Source: Amaranthus tricolor
Taxonomy: Eukaryota > Streptophyta > Magnoliopsida > Caryophyllales > Amaranthaceae
Length of the DNA: 64,000 bases
NCBI RefSeq assembly: GCF_026212465.1
Contig: NC_080056.1
Coordinates: forward strand, 16,907,601-16,971,600
Reading direction: 5' to 3'
Part shown: positions 1 through 11,451 of the stretch, piece by piece
Layout: each line of letters begins with the position of its first letter
How positions within the stretch are numbered: the first letter of the stretch is position 1
Notes under the pieces: model-generated
Told to the model about the DNA's origin: nothing
The model's input: only the letters and a program-made list of their open reading frames with translations
Database searches by the model: none
Program-made: the position numbers and the translations under genes

Positions 1-1071
1 ATAGGGAGTTAAATAAGGTGACTGTTAAGAACAGGTACCTGTTACCCCGCATTGACGATTTATTTGATCAATTGAGAGGAGCCGAGATCTTTTCAAAAAT
101 TGATTTAAGATCAGGTTATCACCAACTAAGAATAGATGAAAGGGATATATATAAAACAGCTTTTAGAGCACGTTATGGGCATTATGAGTTCACTGTGATG
201 CCTTTTGGATTAACAAATCCTTTTGGATTAGCATTCATGTGTTTGATGAATCAAGTATTTAGTGCGTACTTGGACAAGTTCGTGTTAGTCTTTATTGATG
301 ACATATTGGTCTATTCGAAAACCCGGGATGATCATGAGAAACATCTGTGTTTAGTCCTACAAACCTGCGAGAAAACAAGTTGTACGCAAAATTGACAAAG
401 TGTGACTTTTGGTTGGAAAAGGCCTCATTTTTGGGTCATTTTGTTTCTAAGGAGGGTGTTTCGGTTGATCCGGCGAATATAGAGGCAATTCGAAGCTGGT
501 CTTCACCAAAGAATGTCACCGAAGTACGAAGTTTCTTGGGCTTGGCTGGGTATTACCGTCATTTTGTCAAAGACTTCTCGCGTATTGCTCGGCGTATGAC
601 TTCGTTGATGAAGAAAGAGAAGAAGTTCGAGTGGACTGACGAGTGTGAACAGGCCTTCATGACTTTGAAGGAAAGGTTATCTACGGCCCCTGTTCTTACT
701 CTACCTGACCCTAAGTTGGATTATATTGTTCAAAGTGACGCATCAAAGAAAGGATTGGGTTGTGTATTGATGCAGGACCGTAAGGTGATTGCTTACGCAT
801 CACGACAACTGAAAGTACGTGAAGTTATTATCCTACCCATGATCTGGAGCTAGCTACTATAGTGTTTGCTCTCAAAATATTGCGGCATTACTTGTATGGC
901 GTTAAATGTAGGATCTACACTGATCATCAGAGTCTGAAGTATCTCTATACTCAGTCCGACTTAAACATGCAACAACGTCGGTGGTTAGAGTTGATAACAT
1001 ATTATGATCTGAAGTTCATATATCATGAGGGACTAGCGAACTTGGTAGCCGATGCGTTGAGTAGGAAGTAA
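1..1071 (+). pseudogene. Ty3/gypsy (chromovirus) reverse transcriptase and RNase H, broken
   Basis: This is the reverse transcriptase and RNase H part of a plant Ty3/gypsy polyprotein, which copies element RNA into DNA. The window opens inside RT. The fingers motif [10 protein letters not shown], the palm motif PFGLT and the active-site FIDD (usual form Y/FIDD) fall in the first 310 bases. A reading-frame change near 360 moves the protein to another frame ([13 protein letters not shown]). The RNase H start ([10 protein letters not shown]) follows, then a second frame change near 820-860, then the TDHQSLKYL and DALSRK motifs that close RNase H. A stop follows DALSRK at 1069. The order RT-RH-INT and the downstream chromodomain remnant place it in the Ty3 chromoviruses. 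With two frameshifts in 1 kb it cannot make protein. Confidence 0.95.
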
Positions 1072-1074
1072 TCA

Positions 1075-2620
1075 TTCGCTGTCCGCCTTGGACGGAGTTG
1101 AAGAGTTGCATCGGGATTTTGCTAGATTGAACTTGGAAGTGGTGCGTAAGGGTGAATTACAGGGATGTCTAAATGCTTTGTCTATTCGACCTTCGTTCTT
1201 TGAAGAAATTTTGAATTCCCAGGTTAAAGACCTGAAACTGTTGAAGTTAAGGGAACAGGCTCGGGAAGGAAAAGCGGAGGGATTCTTTGTTCATGAAGAT
1301 GAGAGCTTGAGGTTCAATGGTCGCTGGTGTTTGTCGACAGGGGAAGAATCTTTGAAGGCACGTATCTTGGATGATGCCCATTGTACAAAATTTTCAGTCC
1401 ATTTGGGCGATGACAAGATGTATCAAGATCTTAAGTTATGTTTTGGTGGTTTGGGATGAAGAAAAATATTGCGGAATATGTCTCGCACTGTTTGACCTGT
1501 CAGAAGGTTAAAAGTGAGCATAAAAGACCAGGAGGTTTACTACAACCTTTGGAGATACCCGTGTGGAAGTGGGATGATATTTCTATGGATTTTGTTGTGG
1601 GTTTACCCCGAACGAAGGCAGGTAATGATGCGTTATGGGTCATAGTTGATTGTTTGACTAAATCAGCACGTTTCATTCCTATGAACTGTCGTTAGGAGAT
1701 GGAAAAATTTGCTCAAGCTTAAATTAAGTATGTCGTGCGATTTCACGGTGTGCCCCACACTATTGTGTCCGATAGAGATACACGGTATTTGTCACAATTT
1801 TGGCAAACCTTGCAACAAGCAATGGGTACTACGTTGCTTTATAGTATGTCATTTCATCCGCAGATGGATGGGCTGACGGAACGAACAAATCAGATAATAG
1901 AAGATATGTTGCGCACTATTGCCATGGAATGGCAAGGGTCGTGGGATGAACATTTGGATTTGGTCGAATTTTCTTACAACAACAGTTATCAGGCATCTAT
2001 ACATATGGCTCTATTCGAGGCTTTGTATGGACGTCGTTGTCGTAGTCCGGTTTATTGGGATGATTTCAACGAAGCGGTGACTTTGGGACCTGAATTGTTA
2101 TTTCAGATGACTGAGAAAGTGAAGTTGATAAGGGATCGTTTGAAAGCGGCACAGGATCGTCAAAAGTCTTATGCTGATTTGAAACGACAACCAAAAGAGT
2201 TCACCGTGGGAGAACGGGTATTACTTCGCATATCACCCATGCGCGGAGTAGTACGTTTTGGTGCTCGTGGAAAGTTGAGCCCTCGATTCATAGGACCATA
2301 TGAAATTTTGGAACGTGTGGGTAAATTGGCATATCAATTGGCCCTTCCAAACTCTTTAGAAAAGGTGCATGATGTATTTCATATATCTCAGTCAAAGTGG
2401 TATCATGCCGCAGCCTCTCATGTCTTAGATCCCGAACATTTAGACTTGGACACATCCTTTTCTTACTCTGAGCAACCGTTCGAATCTTGGACACGAAGGT
2501 CCGTAGTACACGAAGGAAGGATATACCTATGGTAAAAGTCTTGTGGTCAAATCACGAGCGTGAAGCGGCTACATGAGAAACTCAAGACTCTATGCGAGAA
2601 AAGTACCCTCATCTCTTTCA
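1075..2620 (+). pseudogene. Ty3/gypsy integrase plus C-terminal chromodomain remnant, broken
   Basis: This continues the same pol gene: the integrase that inserts the element's DNA. An N-terminal zinc region (H...H, then CLTC) spans about 1380-1500, with a frame change near 1440. The catalytic core follows: MDFVVGLP (first Asp), SDRDTRYLSQFW (second Asp) and TERTNQIIEDMLR (Glu), interrupted by stops near 1693 and 1720. The usual GPYEI and KVHDVFHIS motifs come next. After another frame change near 2530 the reading continues as RKDIPMVKVLW...REKYPHLF, the typical C-terminal chromodomain of Tekay/Del-type elements, with a TGA where Trp is normal. It is clearly an old copy. The chromodomain would have directed insertion to heterochromatin (known for the family). 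Confidence 0.93.
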
Positions 2621-2636
2621 GGTTAGTAGCGTTACA

Positions 2637-2813
2637 GGGACGTAACTTCTTAAGGGGGGTAGAAGGCGATAGGAATTTCGCGCGAGTGATGATAAACCTC
2701 TTTGACTTGTAGTCTTGCCTTTTTGCAAGTGTTGTGTTATGGTAGCATGTGTGTCCTGCGTTTCTCGTTGCCATGCAAGTTACGAGGACGTAACTTCTTT
2801 TAAGGGGGTAGTC
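2637..2813 (+). other. Duplicated polypurine-tract segment ahead of the 3' LTR
   Basis: Two copies of a segment reading roughly gacgtaacttctt(tt)aagggggta lie at 2638-2660 and 2788-2810. The second sits 3 bases before the LTR start TGTAACACCCC, the expected position of the plus-strand primer. The 150 bases between carry no gene. Confidence 0.7.
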
Positions 2814-4064
2814 TGTAACACCCCGTAATTTATCGGGTTTAAAAAGAAAATATAACAAAATAAAATAAATAAGTATTATTAAATTATATTATTTTCATAG
2901 ATAATTATAAGAAATAAAGTAAGTTAAATTTTAACGGTAACGCGTTTTATCGCGTACATTGTTATCGCGTGGCGTTTTTTTTCTGTTTTAACAATAATAT
3001 AATAATTACTTAATTAATTAATTAATTAAAAAATAAAAAATTCGGGGAAAAGGGAAGGGTGGCCGGTTGTGTGGAGTAAGGGGAGGAGTCTTGTAACTTC
3101 TCTCATAAGTGTGTATTATGGCACATTAAGTTTATTGTTTTAATTGCCTATTAATTCTTAAACATCATTTAAATTTTTTTTCACCATTCTAACCTTTCAA
3201 AGTGAACACAAAATTCAGAAAAATTATCTCTTTTTCTCTCTTGTTTTCGGCTCATTTCAAAGAAAAAAAAGTTTGTTGTTCCATCTAATCTTTTGATCAA
3301 GGGGTAAGTTTAATTTAATTATTAATCATAGATTTTATATACAAAGATTTCTAAGATGAATTATATTTTATGTATGATGATATCCTATGACTTTTAGGAG
3401 GATTGAGTATATTTTTATCTATATGTAATTTTCTCTAATAATCCTTTAATAAACTTTATTTTGTTAAAAGGATTAAGTTATGTTCCTTTTATAAAAATAA
3501 AAAAATAAAAAATAAAAAATAAAAACTTCTTGATTTATATTCTTTAACAAAATTTAAATTTGTTATAAGAATAAAGTTATATTGATATTTAAATAAATTT
3601 CTTTTATGATTTTCATTTCTCTAACAAAATTTCAATTTGTTTGATGAAATTTAAATGGTATGGATCAAGTAATGTAGTCATCCAAGAATTTATATATCCT
3701 TTGGAAAAATTTGATTTGTTTGAAGGATTGTGTTGATATATATGTCTTGATTTAAAAGGGTGATTTGGTTTTATGATTCTCTAATAAATTTTAATTTGTT
3801 AAGAGAATTAAGTATTTAATTTAATTATCATAATTTATGAAATTTTAAGTTTCTTGATGGATTTTGTGGATGGACATGTTTCTTTTTATTTGATGACTTA
3901 TATGCTTGTTGATGGGGTTTTGTGTATTAATATATGTGTGGAAATATCAAGTGGTTGTATGATAGAAAAATTGGTCTTGTTTGTTTTATCTTAGTAGTTG
4001 TGAGTATGGCCTTGTTAGATTTATTTTGGTCATGAGATTTAAAGGGTTAAGAATTAGAATAATG

Positions 4065-4068
<4 letters not shown>

Positions 4069-4146
<78 letters not shown>
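4069..4146. repeat. (AAT)n microsatellite
   Basis: About 78 bases of uninterrupted AAT/ATA triplets inside the Ty3 LTR. Confidence 0.97.
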
Positions 4147-4148
<2 letters not shown>

Positions 4149-5033
4149 TAATAGGAATTAATTTTTTTAGGCAGCAGTTTCTGCCTCGGTGTGGTGCCGA
4201 TCCGGAAACGTTAGTCGTGTTCCGTTGTTGTTTTATGTGTCCAATGCGTTAAAAACTCGTTAAACGCTTAAAATAATTAAAAATAGTAATTGTATGTTAG
4301 AAATTATGAATTTTGGTACCCAAGGTACTTGACGCGTTCCGGACGCAGTGGCGAAGTTGGATTTTCCATTTGAATTTTCTAAACTGTCCGAATTGACCAT
4401 TTAACTTTCTGGTTAAAATTTAATGTTTGAAACTATTGGGAATTGGATGAAAACATTTAAAATTCTCAAGTCTTAGTAATATCTTAGTAGTATGGAGTGG
4501 ATTAAATGTGTAAACACGTTCTAATACGTGATCGTTTTGTGTGTGTGTTATTTAAGACCTCGATTTATAAGAGGGCGAAATTTCTATCGTGATTAGACTT
4601 CGTTTGTTGGCAGCGCTTAAAGGTACACTCTTAGACCATACTGTTTATGTGGTTGTGTAAGTAGTATTATTTCATTTCTAATCGAGGTATTGTAAATCAC
4701 ATAAGGATTAGACATCTCAAATAATTTGAAAGAACTTAATTGGAAATTGAGTATTTATGTGGTTGTTACCCAAAGGGGTTAACGTTTTGGTTTGTATTAT
4801 GTTACCCAAAGGGTTTAACGTTTTGGTTTGGATTATCACAGCTATTGTTTCCATAACAGTTTTGGATCATTACGGTCACCATTGGGGTATGCATACTTTT
4901 GCCTTTGACGACCCAAACAGGACGGGCAACGTCTTAGGTCGGTGGTTGCCTTGGGATTAGCTCTCCCAAGTGTATTCCTCCAAAAAGGATTGGACTTATA
5001 CTTGAACGATCCGAGCAGGATGGGCTACGTTAC

Positions 5034-5976
5034 AAGTAGGAATTATCTAATAATGATTTTATTAGAGCCTTTGCATGCTAGGATAGTAACAACAATTCTC
5101 TCAAAAATCCTTTACAAGGATAAATTTCTAAAGATAAAATTAAAGAGTTGCACAAGAAAATATAATAAATTAATTGGCAATTTTTGGAAAAAATATTTCT
5201 TGTTAATTTTAATCTTTCACGTATGGATTCTCCAAGTCTCATACTTCAGTTGAACACAAGTTCCCTTTATATAGGAGTTTAAATAGCTAATAAATAGGAA
5301 CAACTTCCCATTACATCCTTATTCCTAAGATTAAGGAGAATTACGTGGATCTTGAATCTCAAGAGGATAAACCCACGGTAATTTACCTTATTCTTATGAC
5401 AAAGGAGAAATAAATGGAAGCTTGATTTTCAAGTAAAAAGCCACGGTTTTTTTTTTCTAAGAATAGGCAAAGTAGTTTTTCCCTTAATTAGATCCAAAAC
5501 ACAAGCCTATTTATGTGGAGAAAAATAAGGAGAGATTTTTATCACTCTTAGAAAGTGTAAGGTTATTTTTAAGGTGGTTTAAAAATATTTTGCCAATTAA
5601 CTTATTAAATGAATAATGCAACAAATTAATTTTAACTAACACATCAACTAAAAAATCAGGAAATATATTTAACAGAATTTTCCAGCTGACATATATTCTC
5701 CAGACCCTAGTCTTAGGAACAGACCACTGTCTCCATCTACAAGTATCGTCAGATTGTCAAACTTGGGAACAGTAGACCTCATGTCTACATTTGACATCCT
5801 AAGCGATCTTTCTTATCTAACTTCCTTGGATACATTTGACATGTACAACGTTCATAGACTAAATCATAGGCACTATCAACGATCCTTATCAAGACCGGAT
5901 ATCGACCTGCATACAATCTCAAAAATACATTTGTTTATATTAAGTGTAGTCATCATCAAATCCTAAGAGAGCCAAC
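5034..5976 (-). repeat. Solo LTR of a SIRE-type copia element, inverted
   Basis: The reverse complement starts TGTTGG at 5976 and closely follows the LTR at 61093: both share 'gatgatgactacacttaa', 'gcaggtcgatatccg' and 'atttgttgcatt'. The other edge near 5034 (agtaggaatt) matches the reverse complement of the LTR end at 61452 (ttcctaca). This copy is about 940 bases, against about 360 for the LTR at 61093, and has an extra block containing cataaatagg, a possible TATA element. No internal region remains and no clean 5-base TSD is visible, so this is a degraded solo LTR. The short open frame at 5754-5966 is a by-product of it. Confidence 0.75.
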
Positions 5977-6590
5977 ATAGATTATTAAGATGTACCAATT
6001 TTGCAAAAATAAAAATGCTTTTACAACACTTAAATACATAAACCTCAAAATAAATAAACTATTTAATATATAACCAAGACATGCAATAAATTTATTATTC
6101 ATAAAAAATAATTAAACGAAAATAGGCTTTTTTAAGTTGTAAAAAAATAAAAATCTCAAATCTATCAGAAAACCATTATATTTTAAAGATAAAAATAGAA
6201 AAAAATATTTGACATTTAAACAAGTGAAAACAATATGACTGAACTATATTACATAGGAATGGAATAGAAAATTAAATAAAAAACACACAGATTATCAAAA
6301 TGTACAAAGTTTACAAGCACAAAAAAGATATAATACTTGATTACATAAACATCAAAATAAACAACCTATTTAAATTATAACCAAGACATGCAATAAAATT
6401 ATTATTCATACAAAATATTTAATCGAAAATAGGGTTTTTTTTAAGCAGATAAAAATAAAAAAATTTCGATCTATTTGAATAACAGCATATCTCAAAGATA
6501 AAAGGAGAAAAAAATTGGTCAACATTAAAATCGGGACAAAAATGATAGATCTGAAAAAAAATAAAATTATATGACAAAAAGAGAAAGAAG
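5977..6590. repeat. Diverged direct repeat, about 307-bp unit, two copies
   Basis: The blocks starting near 5980 (agattattaagatgtac) and 6290 (agattatcaaaatgtac) run in parallel. The shared string ataaccaagacatgcaataa recurs 307 bases apart (near 6070 and 6377), and both copies later carry 'cgaaaatagg'. The block is AT-rich and noncoding, inside what I read as the Helitron remnant. Confidence 0.75.
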
Positions 6591-6776
6591 TTCATAATTT
6601 TTTAACAAAAATTACTTATCTTACAAATGGCGTTTTCTTCTACAACTTTTTTCCTCTACAAGAAGCATGTTTTGGATCCTACAAAACAATTAAAATTGCT
6701 TAACATAATAATAGTTATTCTTTGGGCTTATCATAATTAAAATCGCTTATCATAATTTAAGGACGCTTGCAATTCT

Positions 6777-7125
6777 ATGGGCTTGCTAGATGACGATAAG
6801 GAATATATTGACGGAATTATTGAAACAAGCTTTTGGGGATTAGCCTTCTATTTGAGGAAGTTGTTTGCAATGTTGTTGTTGACCGGTAGCATTTCAAGGG
6901 CAAAATATGTTTGGGATAACACATGGAAGATGTTGTCCGAAGATGTGCTAAGTAGACAAAGAGGTGTGCAATTCTTCAACATAATTAAGCTTGTTTTTAG
7001 TCATGGACAATTTTACGTTGCAGTTGACTAGCAGGAAAGGATTGAAAATTTTAATATGTGATAAGGATGGTGAATTATGTCTGAAGACCGAAAATGGTGT
7101 ATTTAAAGAGGTATTTCAAAACCTA
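6777..7125 (+). pseudogene. Helitron Rep/helicase fragment (internal deletion derivative)
   Basis: The translated block LLDDDKEYIDGI...FYLRKLFAMLLL...VWDNTWKMLSEDV matches the conserved mid-helicase region of plant Helitron Rep/Hel proteins, which unwind and nick DNA during rolling-circle transposition. It is joined after about 60 codons to the extreme C-terminus of the same protein: FSHGQFYVAV, then, after a frame change near 7025, TSRKGLKILICDKDGE and KEVFQNL followed by a stop. The helicase between these two blocks, normally several hundred residues, is missing, so this is an internal deletion remnant with one frameshift. The Helitron 3' terminus lies 230 bases downstream in the same orientation, which supports the call. 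No protein activity is expected. Confidence 0.85.
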
Positions 7126-7325
7126 TAAGTTATTATTTTACATGATAATTTTTATATAAGCAACTTTTTTTATCAGTTACTTAATCATTTATTGAATAAT
7201 TATGTTATAAACAATTTACATATATAATTTCATTATATTTTAATTGTAGTTTCATAATGACAATATGCAATTGCACAATAATTTAAAAGTTAGATTTCAA
7301 ATAAAAAAATCCATTCTACAAAATT

Positions 7326-7352
7326 ACGTGCGATGCACGTGTTTTATACTAG
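7326..7352 (+). mobile_element. Helitron 3' terminus (hairpin + CTAG)
   Basis: A perfect 6-base stem with a 3-base loop (ACGTGC-gat-GCACGT, 7326-7340) is followed 8 bases later by CTAG at 7349-7352, then T. This is the Helitron 3' signature, and it lies just downstream of a helicase fragment in the same orientation. The 5' end of the element was not identified. Confidence 0.8.
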
Positions 7353-7434
7353 TATACTAATACTAATAAAAGTAATAATACATTAATACGACTAATTGCA
7401 TACTAATAGTATATTAGTACCACACTAATACAAC

Positions 7435-7560
<126 letters not shown>

Positions 7561-7639
7561 ACTAAGTGGTAGGAGTGTTATGTTATAAGTGTACTAACAA
7601 TGTTAATAATAATGCTATGACGTGGCAATCCCATTCAAC

Positions 7640-7900
7640 AAAAAAAACATTTTCGTTTTCTTGTCATTTTGGGTTGAATTTTGAAATAGTGAATTTCCGA
7701 CTAAAATCCGACTAACACAGTAGTCGGAATTTCTGACTAACAAAATTTAGTCCGAAATTCCGACTATTTTCCTACTAAAATGAATTTCCGACCATATCGA
7801 TCCGACTACCCCAAAAGAGTCAGAATTCAGTCGGTATAGAGCTATACCGACTAATTTTCGACTGTTTTGGGTAGTCGGAATTGTGTCGTTTTTTGTAGTG
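7640..7900 (+). mobile_element. 3' end of a CACTA transposon
   Basis: The block ends with TTTTTTGTAGTG at 7900, the reverse complement of a CACTACAAAAAA terminus. It is preceded by repeated 'ccgacta/tagtcgg' motifs on both strands, typical of CACTA subterminal repeats. No matching CACTACAAAA left terminus was found between 2814 and 7640, so only one end remains. Confidence 0.75.
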
Positions 7901-7959
7901 CTTATTATATCGCAACATATATCATCTCAGTTACCATTAATAACTGATATTATTATCTG

Positions 7960-8856
7960 GTTTAGGAGACGGCTTTATAGAGGAACCCTTTTGTTAATCT
8001 TTGTAGCTTATGGTGACCTTCACCCTACAACGGAGTTACATGTGAGTGGATAGTGCCTCTCTTTCAACAGAGACTGGCCTGTCTGATTTTTTCTTATGTG
8101 CATTAATGATAATATTTAAAATTTTGACATGAAAATTATATCTTTACGTTGATTTGTTATTTGGAGTGATACTTAAAGACCATGGGTCTATCCTCCTTGA
8201 TATTTTATTTTGTGATCGAGGCAATTGGGTCTCTGCTATATTTTGACGCGAGCTGCCATTGAGACATTGGCTAGCTTCACCCGAGAGAGACATAGCCCTA
8301 GAGCTATGGAGCATCCTCTCAACTAGATACTTAGTGCGCACGAAGGTCTAGGATTTTTGCTTTAATATTATGTGTTATTCTCTTCTCCATGTTTGTGAAA
8401 GCAAGTTTTAATGGAAAATATAAAAATGCTTCACGTGGGGTGTGTCTACTCGCTCAACCTTCTGTGGTTGACACCTTTTCGTTTTCATTTTAGATTGCAG
8501 GTAAATTGCGGGAGCTGGCGATTGATAAGCGGGGATATCGCAGAATGACGTAATATATCATAATATTTATTCTATTAATTCGTAGTACCTTTAGTTTAGT
8601 ATTGATTTTTACTAACAGTTGACAAATTATTGGGTTTTAAGATAAGGAATAAGGTTTAGCATTTGAGATTTAATCTTTTTTGGGGTTGTAGGTACCTTTG
8701 ACTTTATTTATATTTGATGTTATATTTATATTAGTTTATTTATTAAAGTTGAGTTTTACATTTATTGTGCATTTTAGGGATTTATTAAAGTGTAAATCTG
8801 GAGTACATTTAGTAGCATCTTAGCCTAATCAGGTAGATATTAGGTGGGGTGTTACA
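7960..8856 (+). repeat. 3' portion of a Ty3 chromovirus LTR (copy 1)
   Basis: This runs parallel to 51945-52485 and 54200-55766. Shared landmarks are 'gagtggatagtgcctctc', 'accatgggtctatcct', 'gacatagccctagagcta', 'attatgtgttattctcttct' and the terminal gtgttaca. It holds no gene; the short minus-strand frame at 8144-8341 is chance. Confidence 0.85.
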
Positions 8857-8861
8857 GTCAA

Positions 8862-10146
8862 GGCATCAAATTCCTCTCGCATGGCATTATACCAGTTGGA
8901 ATCCTGAAGAGCAAAAAGATAAGAACGGGGTATGGGAGAAATATCAAGAGATGAGGAAGGGACAACAACGACATTGGCATATTTAGGATTAGGCTTGAAT
9001 ATGCCTCCCTTAAAACGGGTTCATTGAGCAATTGGCTCGATAAGAGGGCTAGATTGGGAGGATTCAGAATAAGGGATAGAAGGAATAGATTGGATACATA
9101 TGGTAGGTGAAGAAGGATTAGAGTCACGCACATTGGTTGGACGCAAAGATTCACTAGCTGTTTCAACATGTCTAGAATACTCATATGGATAATTATGCCA
9201 ACCAGGAGGAGCAATGGGTGTCCATGGTTATTCGGTTAGGATATTTGGTTGAGATATTGATTGTGGGATTTTAGATGGTATGATGATAGAGGAATCAATA
9301 ATGGGGATTATAATCATCAGGAACAAGCTAGTATCTCATAGCATAATGAAACTGGGTCTCATTAAAGACCACATGACAAGAGATAATCACCTTATTGGTG
9401 TGCAAGTCTAGACATCGGTATCCTCTATGAGAAGAGGGATAACCTATAAAAATGCATGGAGTGGACCGAGGGCTCAATTGTTAGGTGAAGTGGCTGAAAG
9501 ATTTGGATAACAGAGGCACCCAAAGACACGAAGATGAACGTATGAGAGAATTTTTCGATAAAGATAATGCATAGGAGTCTTAAAATTAAGAGTATGAATG
9601 GGGCGAATATTCAACAGATATGTGGCCATATTCAAAGATTCTACCCAAAATTGAAGAGGAAGGGAAACATGAAATAGAATAGAGCAACATAAATTATTGA
9701 TGGTTCAAATCATTCGCTCAGCTTTACCATTTTTGGAAGAAGTGTTAGGACAAGAATGACCTAAACTATCCCATGGGTTTTAGCAAAAGAAGTGAAACTA
9801 TTATTATCATATTCCTGACCATTATGACATTGTAGAGCTTTGATATGTATCCCAAATTGAGTTTTGACATAGGAATGAAAATGAATAAATGTGGAAAACA
9901 CTGCAGTTTTATTTAGTCTTAAAAGGAAAGACTCATAAATAATGAGAATAATCATCAAGAAACAACAAATAATACCGAATTCCGGTACAACTATTAAGTG
10001 AAAAAGAAAATAAATCAGTATGAGTGATGTCAAACAGAGCATAACTTTAAGTAGTTGACGAAACACAAGGAAGACGACAATGTTTGCCTAATTGACATCC
10101 ATGACAAAGAGAGGGTGTAGAAGCTTTATTACAATTAATAAATTTA
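8862..10146 (-). pseudogene. Ty1/copia integrase region, broken
   Basis: On the minus strand, 10066-9761 reads as a copia integrase core: TAVFSTFIHFHSYVKTQFG followed by IKALQCHNGQEYDN, where the usual catalytic DNGxE motif has become HNGQE. Farther along, 9214-8862 gives the variable pol linker with serine- and proline-rich sequence ending in LQDSNWYNAMREE, the stretch that normally precedes reverse transcriptase. Stops and frame changes lie in between (near 9000, 9300-9700). The element stops abruptly at 8857-8862 against the Ty3 LTR end, so RT, RNase H and the 3' LTR are absent from this window. It is inactive. Confidence 0.85.
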
Positions 10147-11442
10147 GGGATATTATCAATGGTACTCCTGTACTATAGCAAAATAACAATGGTACCCCAG
10201 AGTATTTCAATAGTACCCCCCAAGTATATGCTAATTACAACCGTGACACTATTAATGATTTTTCCGTTAAATGTCCGTTAAATTTTAAATTTAACCTAAC
10301 CATGGTTAGTTTCTTCTTCTTCTCTTTTCCCTTTCCTCTTCCTGCTCTCCTTTCATGGCTGCTTCATCTCAAGCCCGACAATGATCCTGCATTTAGTTGA
10401 TTTTCACAATTTGGTTAGTGGGTGAAGTACTACTGGTCCTACTGTATTCCAATTTGTTTGTTTTTGAAGTGATAACAAAGATAACAACTCAAATTGTGCT
10501 GATTTTCCATTCAGGGTATTCCTTTATATGCAAGCAATTCTCTGGTTTGGATTTTACTGAACTTTGAGCAAAATTACTTAAACATTACCTTTAAAAAGAG
10601 GGAAAAGTATATCTGAGGTTGAGGGTGTTTGTATTCTATTTGGTTGATGAAAACCCAAATTCACGGTTTTGCAAATTTAAAGAACAACAGAAGGCAATAA
10701 AATTAGTTAAACTTGATAGAAGAAATTCTTCAAATTAAAAAAACCAAAATAAATTGAACAAGAAATTCTTCAAATTAAAAAACCCAAATAAATTGAAGAA
10801 CAAATTCTTCAAACCTGACAAACGATAAATGCATCACGGTTCTTCAAAATTAAACAACAACAAAAGGTAATAAAATTAGTCAAACTTGATAGAAGAATTT
10901 CTTCAAATTAGAAAAACCTAAAGCCATTACACAAGGGTGTATATTATACAAGTTCCTAACACAATTTACAATCTAAATAAGCCATCATCGAGTCGATTTC
11001 TGCTCACAAGATCTTCGGTTACATTGTGAGTGGGTCAGTGGTTTTTGTGGGTCCTACCTTTGGAACATCATTGTGTTTCTCCTTCTCCTGGTTCAGCCTT
11101 TTTTAAGCTTTTATTTCTGTCTAAATTCAATTCATGCCATCAACAATGTTTTCTCCGGCGATGGAAATTCCATCAATTCGCTCTTTTCTGCATATTCGGG
11201 TTGATCATTGTTAGACTTGAGATGAAGCAGCCATTGAAGGAGAGCACGAAGAGAAAAGGGAAAAGGGAAGAAGAAGAAACTAACCATGGTTAGGTTAAAT
11301 TCAAATTTTAACGGACATTTAACGGAAAAATCATTAATAGTGTCACGGTTGTAATTAGCATATACTTTGGGGGTACCATTGAAATACACTGGGGTACCAT
11401 TGTTATTTTGCTATAGTGCATGGGTACCATTGATAATATCCC
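10147..11442. mobile_element. Non-autonomous Mutator-like (MULE) foldback element
   Basis: The 1296-base insert has long terminal inverted repeats of roughly 245 bases: the left starts GGGATATTATCAATGGTA, and the right ends with its complement TACC...GATAATATCCC. It is flanked by a perfect 9-base TSD, ATAAATTTA (10138-10146 and 11443-11451). A 9-base TSD with long TIRs is the Mutator superfamily pattern. The core (about 10400-11190) shows no transposase, only AT-rich sequence with 'agaaattcttcaaatt' repeats. It sits inside the copia element between protease and integrase and interrupts it. Short frames at 11030-11389 are TIR by-products. Confidence 0.93.
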
Positions 11443-11451
11443 ATAAATTTA

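Noticed and set aside
5754..5966. Open frame of 70 codons
   Set aside because: It lies on the opposite strand of the SIRE-type LTR at 5034-5976, matches the LTR at 61093 in DNA, and resembles no protein.
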